From DATIXD01 sp035518875 (GTDB taxonomy: Bacteria > Pseudomonadota > Gammaproteobacteria > Methylococcales > Methylococcaceae): a DNA stretch of 25,621 bases. Under the pieces are notes generated by a model. It searched no databases. It worked only from the letters and a program-made list of their open reading frames with translations, and was not told the DNA's origin. The position numbers and the translations under genes are program-made. The DNA lies in contig DATIXD010000329.1 of NCBI GenBank assembly GCA_035518875.1, forward strand, positions 1 to 25,621. Direction: 5' to 3'. Positions 1 through 9,100 of this stretch are shown here, piece by piece. Position 1 is the first letter of the stretch. Every line of letters starts with the position of its first letter.

Positions 1-1
1 C

Positions 2-304
2 GACAAGATCAGTGCCGGTAAGCCGGACAAGAAACATCGGAAACTGGAGGCGCAACACAGCAAGATCGTCAAAGCGCACGCCGCCATCGTCAAACGGCAT
101 GAGCAGATCGTCAAAAAGCACGCCGCGATGGAAGCCCAACATCAGGCCGGCAAACTGTCGCAGGCCGAGATGGAACGACAACATCAAGCCATGCTCAAGG
201 AAGATGAGAAACTGGCGCGCGAGCACGAAAAAATGAAGTCTGATCACGAAAAAATGAAAGCCGACCACGATCAAATGCTGAAGGAGCACGGGCAAACCCA
301 CTAA
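2..304 (+). CDS. C-terminal part of a His/Lys/Glu-rich heptad coiled-coil protein (5' end outside window)
   Basis: An open frame runs from the window edge to a TAA at 302-304 (100 residues visible, start codon not seen). The sequence is almost entirely charged plus Ala, Met and His, with no globular domain I recognise. The last 50 residues form heptads with His or an acidic residue at fixed places, such as EHEKMKS, DHEKMKA and DHDQMLK; at DNA level these are 21-bp units at 221-241, 242-262 and 263-283. This predicts a long amphipathic helix or coiled coil. Regularly spaced histidines could bind metal, but that is inference. The window does not show whether a signal peptide exists. Function unknown; I am fairly sure this frame is coding because the repeat is at the amino-acid level and ends cleanly in a stop. 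Confidence 0.7.
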   Translation, partial: DKISAGKPDKKHRKLEAQHSKIVKAHAAIVKRHEQIVKKHAAMEAQHQAGKLSQAEMERQHQAMLKEDEKLAREHEKMKSDHEKMKADHDQMLKEHGQTH

Positions 305-877
305 GGTTTAATGGGTTTCCTGACATGTTCCGAATGCCATCAAAAATCTCTTCGGACCACGGGCTGGAAAGCATCAGCCTGTGGTTCGACCTCGGCAAGC
401 TCTCGAACCCCTCTCAAAGCTAATGCCCAGTCTCAGGGATTTAGTTGACCTAGCGGATCATCAACTTGAAGGGCAATAGAACCTCATTGGACTCTGCGTT
501 TGCAACGCGGCTCGATGCTGCTTTTGAAATCTCAGAACAAGCCGAGGTTAACATTCGCCTCTCGTGAGCGACTGCTTTCGGACGGTCCTTCGTAATTTGC
601 GAAAAGGGATAAAGCAACTCGAAGCGGACGCTTCATTCATCGAACTTTGTCCGATGTCGAAGACATCCAAATAAGATGATGTCCATTGGCGAAAACGCGA
701 CTTCGTTACCTTTTTGGTGCACAAGTGCTCCGAACCTGCGCGGGGCCGAAGGCGGGTCGACCATTTTGTGTGTTCCCGGCAAGCGGTTAGCGGTTTGTCC
801 TTCCTGGCGCAAAGAATGCTTAAGGCATCACGATTCGCCCTACCATGAAACCCGTGTGCCCCTAACGAGCCTTTTTC
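305..877. other. Non-coding stretch upstream of the GAF-glucan phosphorylase gene
   Basis: No convincing gene: the open frames here lack ribosome sites and recognisable products. Two small perfect hairpins are visible, GAAGCG/CGCTTC at 621-634 and GATGTC-GAA-GACATC at 653-667. A TTGACC at 445-450 has no matching -10 at normal spacing. The promoter of the downstream gene could not be placed. Confidence 0.5.
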
Positions 878-3514
878 ATGACCAATGATTCCATCGAGAC
901 GAATGCGACGGATGAGATTCGCGATCTGATTGCAACACACCGAGATCCGGGCGGAACGCTCGGCGCCATCGTCCAAAACCTCAAAGCCAGGTTCCAGTCC
1001 GACGTCTGCTCGGTTTACCTGCTGAAGCCCGACCGCTTGAACCTGGTGCTGGCCGCTACGGTCGGTCTCAGTTCATCGAGCGTGGGCAAGATCAGCATGT
1101 CATTGAATGAAGGTTTGGTGGGCCTCGTCGCCCAGGAGCTGAAACCGATTGTCGCGGAGGACGCGCCGCGCCATCCTCGTTTCAAGTACTTCCCCGAGGC
1201 CGGGGAGGATGCCTATCACTCCTTTCTCGGCATACCCCTCAGCGACCGGGGTTTGCTGCAGGGTGTGTTGGTTCTGCAAACGATCGAACCCCGCACATTC
1301 TCCGCCGAGGAGGTCTATTTCCTGACAGAAGCAGCGGCGCCGCTTGGACCCGTAGTGCGCGAGGTGCGGGCACTCGAGCAGTTGATCGCGCCGGCCTACG
1401 AACGGCTCTCGGGGCTTGCTCGCAATCTGTGGTGGTGCTGGGATAGGCAGACTGCCGCGCTGTTCCGGGAGCTGCATCCGGTTCGGTGGCGGGAACTGGG
1501 CCACAATCCCCTGGCAATGCTCTCGGAGCTATCTTTCCATGAACTGGAAAGGCGGATCGATCAGCAAGTGCTGCACGGCCGCATTAGCAATGCCTACCGG
1601 CGTATGCGGGAGTATTTGGCGGCTCAGGACACCTGGGGAGATACCCACGCAGGCGTTCTGGGCGCGCGACCGGTGGTGTACCTCTCGGCCGAGTTCGGAT
1701 TGCACGAATCAATGCCCATCTACTCGGGTGGACTGGGTGTACTGGCGGGCGACCACATCAAGAGTGCCTCGGACCTTGGTGTTCCTCTCATTGGTGTCGG
1801 GCTCTTCTACCGCCAAGGATACTTTCGACAGCGGCTAGACCTCGATGCCTGGCAGCATGAGGAATATCTTGATGTGAACGCCGATCTGCTGCCCTTGGAA
1901 CCGGCGTTGGGTAAGGACGGGCATCCCATCATGGTGCAGATCGAACACCGGGGCGGCTGCCTACATGCCCGGGTGTGGAAGGTCGCCGTGGGTCGCTGCA
2001 CATTGCTCCTTCTGGACTCCGATGTTGCACAGAACCGGCCCGACGATCGTTGGCTTACGGCGCGTCTCTACGGCGGCGATGCACGCACCCGCATCCTTCA
2101 GGAATTGTTGCTGGGAGTGGGCGGCATTCGGGCTGTCCGCGCCTTTGGCGTCACGCCCGGTGTGCTTCATCTGAACGAGGGCCACAGCGCGTTCGCCTTG
2201 CTCGAAGCCATCCGCGATCGCATGGTCCTGGAAGGAGTCGGGTTCGAAGAGGTCGCCCGGCGCGTCTGCCGACACGCAGTCTTCACCACACACACACCCG
2301 TGCCGGCCGGGCATGATCGCTTCCCCGCCGAGCTGATCGAGGAATATCTAGGGCAGATGCGTGATGCATTGGGTCTGTCACACGAGCAGCTTTTGGCGCT
2401 CGGCCGGGTCAATGCCGGTGATTCTTCTGAACCTTTTTGCATGACCGTGCTCGCGCTCAAACTCTCGGCGCGCGCCAACGGCGTTTCGGCGCTGCACGGG
2501 AAAGTCTCGCGAGAGATGTGGACCTGCCTCTGGCCAGGCCGCACCCCTGAGGAAGTGCCCATCGGACATATCACCAACGGCGTTCATGTCCGCACCTGGC
2601 TTGCCCCCGAAATGCAGCGGCTTTACGACCGTCACTTGGGCGCAGATTGGCCCAGACTTAGCGGCGAACCCGAGGTGTGGGCCGGAATCGACCGGGTTGA
2701 CGATGGCGAGCTTTGGGAGACGCACCAAGCGCTGAAGGCTCGCCTGCTCGATTTTGCGCGGCGCAGGCTTGCCGCGCAGGCGAAGCGGGTCGGGGCGCCA
2801 ACGGAGACCTTGACCGAATTGAAGCGGGTACTCAGTCTGGACACGTTAACGATCGGATTCGCCCGGCGATTCGCGGAGTATAAGCGCGGCGACCTGCTGC
2901 TCACAGATATCGATCTCTTCGCGCAGCTGCTCAACCACCCGCAGAATCCGGTACAACTGGTCTTCGCCGGCAAGGCTCATCCTCAGGACACGGCAGGCAA
3001 ACGCATCCTGAAACGTATCGCGGAACTGGCCTATGACCCTCGCTTTGTGGGTAAACTGGTGTTCGTCGAGGATTACGACATGAATACCACCCGGCATCTC
3101 CTGCAGGGGGTCGACGTCTGGCTCAATAACCCGCGGCGCCCGCTGGAGGCGTCCGGTACTAGCGGTCAGAAGGTGGTATTGAACGGCGGACTCAACCTCT
3201 CGGTGCTGGATGGCTGGTGGACCGAGGCTTTCGACGGCCGCAACGGCTTCGCGATCGGGTCGGGCGAGACCCATAACGATACCTTGCTGCACGACAGCCG
3301 TGATGCCGATGCCCTGTACGCCGTTCTGCGGGGAGAGGTGATCCCGCTTTATTACCAACGCGACGCCGACGGCTTGCCGCGGGGATGGATTGCCCGAATG
3401 AAGCGGGCCATCCGTACCCTGGGTTGGCGTTTCAACGCCGACCGAATGGTGATGGACTACGTACGACGGTGCTACCTTCCGGCAGCCGGTGGAACTTCAT
3501 GCGAGATGCCGTAG
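878..3514 (+). CDS. glgP: Alpha-glucan (glycogen) phosphorylase with N-terminal PtsP-like GAF domain
   Basis: The protein has 878 residues. Residues about 10-160 form a GAF domain that strongly resembles the sensory domain of PtsP, the nitrogen-PTS enzyme I (CSVYLL, DEGLVGLV-like and FLGIPL-type segments). From about residue 175 (RNLWWCWD) it is a short-type GT35 glucan phosphorylase, the family that releases glucose-1-phosphate from glycogen or other alpha-glucans. The pyridoxal-phosphate site is intact: EASGTSGQK at residues 757-765, with Lys765 as the expected Schiff-base lysine. The usual short-type enzyme begins near the RNLWW segment, so the GAF domain is an added module that may tune activity by a small ligand (inference). 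The ATG at 878 has only a weak ribosome site but is the only start that includes the complete GAF domain. A HAD phosphatase follows 45 bp downstream, probably co-transcribed. Confidence 0.93.
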   Translation: MTNDSIETNATDEIRDLIATHRDPGGTLGAIVQNLKARFQSDVCSVYLLKPDRLNLVLAATVGLSSSSVGKISMSLNEGLVGLVAQELKPIVAEDAPRHPRFKYFPEAGEDAYHSFLGIPLSDRGLLQGVLVLQTIEPRTFSAEEVYFLTEAAAPLGPVVREVRALEQLIAPAYERLSGLARNLWWCWDRQTAALFRELHPVRWRELGHNPLAMLSELSFHELERRIDQQVLHGRISNAYRRMREYLAAQDTWGDTHAGVLGARPVVYLSAEFGLHESMPIYSGGLGVLAGDHIKSASDLGVPLIGVGLFYRQGYFRQRLDLDAWQHEEYLDVNADLLPLEPALGKDGHPIMVQIEHRGGCLHARVWKVAVGRCTLLLLDSDVAQNRPDDRWLTARLYGGDARTRILQELLLGVGGIRAVRAFGVTPGVLHLNEGHSAFALLEAIRDRMVLEGVGFEEVARRVCRHAVFTTHTPVPAGHDRFPAELIEEYLGQMRDALGLSHEQLLALGRVNAGDSSEPFCMTVLALKLSARANGVSALHGKVSREMWTCLWPGRTPEEVPIGHITNGVHVRTWLAPEMQRLYDRHLGADWPRLSGEPEVWAGIDRVDDGELWETHQALKARLLDFARRRLAAQAKRVGAPTETLTELKRVLSLDTLTIGFARRFAEYKRGDLLLTDIDLFAQLLNHPQNPVQLVFAGKAHPQDTAGKRILKRIAELAYDPRFVGKLVFVEDYDMNTTRHLLQGVDVWLNNPRRPLEASGTSGQKVVLNGGLNLSVLDGWWTEAFDGRNGFAIGSGETHNDTLLHDSRDADALYAVLRGEVIPLYYQRDADGLPRGWIARMKRAIRTLGWRFNADRMVMDYVRRCYLPAAGGTSCEMP

Positions 3515-3559
3515 CGCGCATCAGATGTTGCAACCCATTTAGCCGCAAACCCAAACAGC

Positions 3560-4339
3560 ATGAACGTCCTGCCCGGCATCAAAGGCATCCTGTTCGACCT
3601 GGACGGCGTGCTTTACATCGGTTCCCGTGCGATCGAAGGTGCTACCGAAGCCATAGAGCGAATACGGGCCGCTGGCTTTTCGTGCCGGTTCGTCACCAAC
3701 ACCAGCACTTTGTCGTTGGATTCACTTCGGCAAAAAATCAATGCCCTGGGTTTTTCGGTGACCACGGAGGAAATTATCAGTGCGCCCCAGGCCGCGCTGC
3801 TCTATCTGAAACGCCAGCCCGATCCGATTTGCCGTTTGCTGCTGGCGGATGATGTGAAACGGGACTTTCGAGAATTTCGTCAATCGGATACGGAAGCGGA
3901 TCACATCGTGGTTGGCGACATCGGTGACGCGTGGTCTTACCGGTTGTTAAACGAGGTTTTCAATTGTTTGATCCACGGCGCCAACCTCATCGCCATTCAT
4001 AAGAACCGGTTCTGGCAGACGGAGCGTGGCTTGCAGATGGACATCGGCGGTTTTATCGAGGCACTGGAATACGCCAGCGGTGTTAGAGCGATGATCATCG
4101 GCAAACCCTCTGCCGACTTCTTTCAAATCGCGTTGGATGACATGGGACTGAAGCCTTGCGAAGCGGCCATCATCGGCGATGACATCGATACGGACGTGGG
4201 CGGCGGACAGCAGGCCGGATTACGGGGTATTCTGGTGCGAACTGGCAAGTACCGGCCCGCTTATACCGCGGCATCGCCCATCGAGCCGGATCTGCTCCTC
4301 GACTCGATTCGGGATTTGCCCGAGGCGCTGGGCTTGTAA
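3560..4339 (+). CDS. HAD-superfamily IIA phosphatase, LHPP/NagD-like
   Basis: The protein has 259 residues, normal for subfamily IIA HAD hydrolases. Motif I is DLDGVLY with the nucleophile Asp13 and acid/base Asp15. Motif II is TNT near 46-48, the motif III lysine is in GKP (Lys182), and motif IV is GDDIDTD (206-212). The middle region is the C2-type cap. It most resembles the subgroup that includes LHPP (phospholysine/phosphohistidine/pyrophosphate phosphatase) and NagD-type sugar phosphatases, so the substrate is a small phosphate ester or phosphoramide that cannot be fixed from sequence. It lies 45 bp after the glucan phosphorylase, so a role in sugar-phosphate turnover is plausible but inferred. 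Start chosen because the DLDG motif sits at its usual distance from the N-terminus. Confidence 0.88.
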   Translation: MNVLPGIKGILFDLDGVLYIGSRAIEGATEAIERIRAAGFSCRFVTNTSTLSLDSLRQKINALGFSVTTEEIISAPQAALLYLKRQPDPICRLLLADDVKRDFREFRQSDTEADHIVVGDIGDAWSYRLLNEVFNCLIHGANLIAIHKNRFWQTERGLQMDIGGFIEALEYASGVRAMIIGKPSADFFQIALDDMGLKPCEAAIIGDDIDTDVGGGQQAGLRGILVRTGKYRPAYTAASPIEPDLLLDSIRDLPEALGL

Positions 4340-4466
4340 TCAGCCGTGCAACCTCAATTGATTTAAGTCATGCGCTTGCGTGTGGGTTTACCTTGCAAAA
4401 GGCTGCGCGTATTTCTTAGGAGGCCACAAGTTACCGTTCAACCTAGGTAAAGAAGCCGACTTTTCG

Positions 4467-4913
4467 ATGACCGTCAACGATCTTATTCCCTTGTTAGAAA
4501 CATCAATCGGTCCTGTCATTTTGATATCCGCAGTCGGCCTACTCCTGCTTACAACCAACAACCGTCTCGCCCATACCATTGACCGAGTACGTAGCCTGTC
4601 GAAGGATGCGGAAAGCGCGCCTATGCCACATAAGGCGCGAATCAAGGCTCAGATCGATATCCTTTGGCGGCGAACCCGGTTGATTCGTCACAGTATTGAG
4701 CTTGCCTCTATGAGTGCGCTCTTTGCCGCCTTGCTGGTGATTGATTTGTTTGTGACGGCTTTAATCGGACTTCAAGATGCTTGGCTGATCGCCTCCTTGT
4801 TCATCGCATCCTTGATATTTCTCATCGGGTCATTGTTATTGCTGATCCTGGATGTCAAGAAATCACTGCTTGCACTTAAGCTCGAGCTGGATGACGGGGG
4901 TGGGACATCCTAA
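4467..4913 (+). CDS. DUF2721 family small inner-membrane protein
   Basis: The protein has 148 residues from the ATG at 4467. Three hydrophobic helices are visible at about residues 13-30, 78-100 and 103-126. The conserved block after helix 1 (TTNNRLAHTIDRVR, residues 29-42) is the hallmark of DUF2721, whose function is unknown. Between helices 1 and 2 lies a basic, probably cytoplasmic, helical loop. The frame is open further upstream to a GTG at 4380, but that extension adds a non-conserved segment and the family normally starts just before the first helix. An AGGAGG at 4418-4423 is too far from this ATG to serve it. It follows the HAD gene by 127 bp and may share its transcript. Confidence 0.8.
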   Translation: MTVNDLIPLLETSIGPVILISAVGLLLLTTNNRLAHTIDRVRSLSKDAESAPMPHKARIKAQIDILWRRTRLIRHSIELASMSALFAALLVIDLFVTALIGLQDAWLIASLFIASLIFLIGSLLLLILDVKKSLLALKLELDDGGGTS

Positions 4914-5236
4914 TTCCTCGGATATCCGCTAATGCCTGTCTGTGCCAGTGTGGGAAACTGAGGGACTACACGTGTGGGGAAATCGAAATTGCTATGTACG
5001 AAGTTTTGTGGCTTGATTTCGGTGCAGCCAAAGTCCTCTTTGCACTGGAATTGGGCTGTGCAAACTATTCAATGAGTTTGACATTGGCGATGTCGCCAGA
5101 ATCGCGTGGTTTCTGATGCGCGGGCGGTTGTTGAAAGCTGGTGACGCTGGAGGGAGGCTGCGTCCCCGTTTGATGAACGAGGCCGGACGTTCAAGATGAC
5201 AAGAGACTTGTAATCTTCACCGGCCGAGGGGTGGGT
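4914..5236. other. Non-coding stretch upstream of the Anbu gene, with a perfect dyad
   Basis: No supported gene. A TTGACA at 5078-5083 is followed at once by the perfect dyad TGGCGA-TG-TCGCCA (5085-5098), which could be an operator, although no good -10 box lies 16-18 bp downstream of the TTGACA. A 40-codon open frame at 4994-5116 has no ribosome site. Confidence 0.4.
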
Positions 5237-5983
5237 ATGACTTACTGCTTGGCAATTAAGGTTAACGATGGCTTGGTATTTGCCTCCGATTCTCGTGCGG
5301 GCGCCGGCGTCGATGGGGCGAGCGTTTACAGCAAGATGTACTGGTTCGAATTGCACGAAGATCGCCTGGTGGTGTTGCTCGCATCGGGGAGCATCGCGAC
5401 AACACAGGCCGTGGTGAGTCGAATTCGCCGCGATTTGGGAAATCCGGGAGCGAAACACAGTCTGAACTCCGCGGCGTATTTATTCGAGGCGGCGACTTAC
5501 GTGGGCGAGATCAGCGTCAGGGCGCAGAAACAGCAGCTGGCGTCAATGCAGAGAAGCGGATTGAGCACCGAGGCCACCTTCATCCTGGGGGGGCAGATTC
5601 AAGGACAGCTCCATGATCTTTACATGATCTATCCGCAGGGCAATTACATCATGGCTTCGATCGACACACCCTATCTGCAGATCGGTGAAACCAAGTACGG
5701 CAAGCCGGTACTGGTTCGCATGATCACGCCCGAAACGTCTCTGGAGGATGCGGCCCGTTGCGCCCTCGTGTCGCTCGATTCCACCATGCGGAGCAACATT
5801 TCCGTGGGACCGCCGATGGAACTGGCGATTTTCGAACGGGACGTTTTTGTGCTCAAGCATCATCTCAGTTTGAATTCTGCTTCCCCATTTTACGGGGCGT
5901 TACAACAGCAATGGGGCAGGGGCATCAGAGCCGCCTTCGACGGCTTGCCCCGTTTTGACTGGGAAACTGGCGGCGATACTTAA
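5237..5983 (+). CDS. Anbu: proteasome/HslV-related Ntn-hydrolase peptidase (COG3484)
   Basis: The protein has 248 residues, the usual Anbu size. The N-terminus is Met-Thr-Tyr-Cys, so removal of Met exposes Thr2 as the expected N-terminal nucleophile. The supporting residues of the proteasome beta fold are present: Asp18 (SDSRAG, equivalent to beta-subunit Asp17) and Lys33 (equivalent to Lys33). I chose the ATG at 5237 rather than the GTG at 5231 because Thr must be residue 2 and because GAGGGG (5226-5231) sits at ribosome-site distance. Anbu proteins form open helical or ring assemblies and their substrates are not established. In many proteobacteria they are encoded with transglutaminase, alpha-E and circularly permuted ATP-grasp proteins. 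Here transglutaminase-amidoligase genes follow, but an intrinsic terminator lies between. Confidence 0.9.
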   Translation: MTYCLAIKVNDGLVFASDSRAGAGVDGASVYSKMYWFELHEDRLVVLLASGSIATTQAVVSRIRRDLGNPGAKHSLNSAAYLFEAATYVGEISVRAQKQQLASMQRSGLSTEATFILGGQIQGQLHDLYMIYPQGNYIMASIDTPYLQIGETKYGKPVLVRMITPETSLEDAARCALVSLDSTMRSNISVGPPMELAIFERDVFVLKHHLSLNSASPFYGALQQQWGRGIRAAFDGLPRFDWETGGDT

Positions 5984-6066
5984 GTCACTTGACGCACCGT
6001 CTGGATCTGGTTGATGCTTCGGATTGCTTTCTTGCAACTATGAGCTTAGCCATGACTGTCCGCGCG

Positions 6067-6092
6067 CCGATGCAACGGGAGCATCGGTTTTT
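6067..6092 (+). terminator. Intrinsic terminator (or attenuator) between Anbu and the first transglutaminase-amidoligase gene
   Basis: A perfect 7-bp stem, CCGATGC (6067-6073) with GCATCGG (6081-6087), has a 7-nt loop and is followed directly by five T residues (6088-6092). It lies 84 bp after the Anbu stop and 41 bp before the next start. It could end the Anbu transcript or act as an attenuator in a shared one. Confidence 0.75.
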
Positions 6093-6132
6093 CATCGATC
6101 ATCGATAGCGTCCAAACGGAGCAAACGCACCT

Positions 6133-9100
6133 ATGGCCATACACGTCGGCATCGAGCACATCACGCGATACCGGTTCGATCGCGCGGTCGCCTTGTCGCC
6201 TCATTACATCCGCCTGCGTCCGGCGCCGCACTGCCGGACGCCGATAGTGGACTATCGGCTCGAGATCAGTCCGGAAGATCACCGGATCTACTGGCAACAG
6301 GATCCTTTCGGCAATGTGGTGGCCCGGGTGGTGTTCCCGGAACGTATGCACGAATTGACCGTGTCGGTTCACCTGGTCGCGGACATGACGGTCATCAACC
6401 CGTTCGACTTCTTCGTCGAGAAGTACGCGGAGCAGTACCCTTTTCAATACGACGCGCTCCTGAAAGAAGAACTCGATCCCTATCTGGAAATCATCGAGCG
6501 GGGCCCACGGCTCATGGCCTGGCTTGAACAGGTCCAGCGCGATAAGAGCGTCCGCATCGTCGATTTTCTGGTGGCGCTGAATCATCGACTGCAAGGCGAC
6601 ATCGGCTACACCATCCGGCTCGACCCCGGAATTCAGACTTGCGAGGAGACTTTCGAGAAAGGCACGGGCTCCTGCCGCGACACTGGTTGGCTGCTGGTGC
6701 AGATTCTGCGGCATTTGGGCCTCGCCGCGCGGTTCGTCTCCGGTTACCTCATTCAGCTGACAGCCGACCAAAAGGCGCTGGATGGACCATCTGGGCCTGA
6801 ACAGGATTTCACCGACCTGCACGCTTGGGCCGAGGTCTACGTTCCTGGCGCCGGTTGGATCGGCCTCGATCCCACTTCGGGCCTGTTCGCCGGAGAAGGC
6901 CATATTCCCTTGGCGTGTACGCCCCAGGCGGTCAGCGCGGCTCCGATCACCGGTTACACGGATCCCTGCGAGGTCGAATTTGACTATAGCAACAGCGTGA
7001 CGCGTATGCACGAGGACCCCCGCGTCACCAAGCCCTACACCGAGGAGCAATGGGCCGATATCCAGCAACTCGGGCAAGCGGTGGACGTGGAGCTGAACCG
7101 TTTGGACGTACGCTTGACCATGGGGGGAGAGCCCACCTTCGTATCGATCGACGATATGGAAGGCGAAGAGTGGAACACCGAAGCCTTGGGACTGTGCAAG
7201 CGCGAACGGGCGGGGGTGCTGCTCAAACGGCTGAAATCCGCGTTCGCACCTGGGGGGCTGCTGCACTACGGTCAGGGCAAATGGTATCCGGGCGAGCCGC
7301 TGCCGCGCTGGGCCTTGGGGTGCTATTGGCGTAGCGACGGTGAGCCCCTGTGGCACGATGATTCTTTGGTAGCCGACGAACAGCGCGATTATGGGGTCAC
7401 CGATGCGGATGCCCGCCATTTCGGCGAAAGCCTCGCCGCGCGTTTGGGGATCGGTGCCGGTTTTTTGGTCGCAGGTTATGAAGACTGGGTCTATTACCTG
7501 TGGCGCGAGTCCAGCCAGCCGGTCGATCTGGACCGGGTGGTCATTCCGTGGGCTCGCCGGTTTCGGGACGACCTGAGCCAAGCACTGGCGCGCGGGTTGG
7601 ACCGTCCTGTCGGCTACGCGCTTCCCATTCTTTGGGATGGGGTGCTCGGCGCATGGCGTTCCGGCCCCTGGGATTTTCCTCGGGAAAGGATGTATCTGAT
7701 GCCGGGCAGTTCGCCGATGGGTCTGCGTCTGCCCGTTAACCAGCTTCCGTGGTCAGCACTGGTAGATCAGGAAGTGGTCGAACCGGCTTATCCTGCGGCA
7801 GGCCGAAATGTAGCCCGTATCACGCCCGGCTTCGAACCGTCGGAATCGTCTGGACCGTCCGCGCCTCTGGCGGCGGACGAGCTGCCGGCGCTCATCCGCA
7901 TGCGCTACCCGCAGTGGGTGGGTGTTCCCCACACTGCGCTATGCGTGGAACTCCGGGAAGGCCGGCTCTGTGTCTTCATGCCGCCGCTAAACCAGCTTTG
8001 GAACTACGTCGCCCTGCTAGCGGCGGTGGAGCAGACCGCCGCGGAGCTGGGTATTCCGGTGTTGATCGAGGGTTACGAGCCGCCCGGTTCGCCGCAACTG
8101 AATTCGTTGAAGGTGACCCCCGATCCGGGCGTGATCGAGGTGAACATCCATCCGGCGGGTACTTGGGAGGAACTCGAGCACAATACGATCGTGCTTTACG
8201 AGGAAGCCAGGCTATCGCGACTGAGCACGGAAAAGTTCATGCTCGACGGGCGCCATACCGGAACAGGGGGTGGCAACCATGTGACGCTGGGCGGATGGAA
8301 CGTCCACCATAGCCCCTTCCTGCGCCGGCCCGATCTGTTGCGTTCGCTTGTGACCTATTGGCAACATCATCCCTCGCTGTCCTATCTGTTCTCGGGGTTA
8401 TTCATCGGTCCGACCTCCCAAGCGCCGCGAGTGGACGAGCGTAGCAGTGAAATTCTGGACGAGCTCGAAGTGGCCCTGAGCGAGGTCGAACAGGCGACCG
8501 CGCCGGCCGTCGTGGATCGTGCCTTGCGCAATTTTCTGATCGACCTGACCGGTAACACTCACCGCGCCGAGTTTTCCATCGACAAGCTGTATTCCTTTGA
8601 CGGCCCGGCCGGCAGGCAAGGTCTGGTGGAATTCCGCGGCTTCGAGATGCCTCCCCACGCGCGCATGAGCCTCGCCCAAATGCTCTTGCTGCGGGCGCTC
8701 ATCGTCCGTTTCTGGAAGCAGCCTTATCGCCATCCTCTGGTGGATTGGGGCACTGCGTTGCACGATCGGTTCCTTCTGCCTCATTACGTCTGGACCGACT
8801 TCTCCTCGGTCATCGGAGAACTGCAGGATGCGGGATACCCCCTCCGCCTGGAATGGTTCGAACCGTTTCAGGAGTTCCGCTTCCCGGTTTACGGGCGCGC
8901 GACCTACACGGGGGTGGAACTAGAACTGCGCATGGCGCTGGAGCCATGGCCGGTGTTGGGGGAGGAAACGACCGCCCACCGTCAGGCGCGGGTGGTCGAT
9001 TCGGCCCTGGAGCGGGTGCAAGTCAAGTGCCGCGGCCTGGATCCCGATCGTTTCCTGATCACCTGTAACGGCCGCTGCGTGCCACTGCAGCCGACCGCTC

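Noticed and set aside
548..976. 142-codon minus-strand frame across the non-coding stretch before the phosphorylase
   Set aside because: No ribosome site or recognisable domain, and it overlaps the phosphorylase start.
5078..5083. TTGACA as the Anbu promoter
   Set aside because: No acceptable -10 at 16-18 bp; the sequence there is GC-rich.
4994..5116. 40-codon + frame upstream of Anbu
   Set aside because: No ribosome site, no similarity, and it contains the TTGACA/dyad candidate.
6046..7581. 511-codon open frame on the minus strand
   Set aside because: Exactly antisense to the first transglutaminase-amidoligase gene, whose motifs are unmistakable; the antisense product matches nothing I know.
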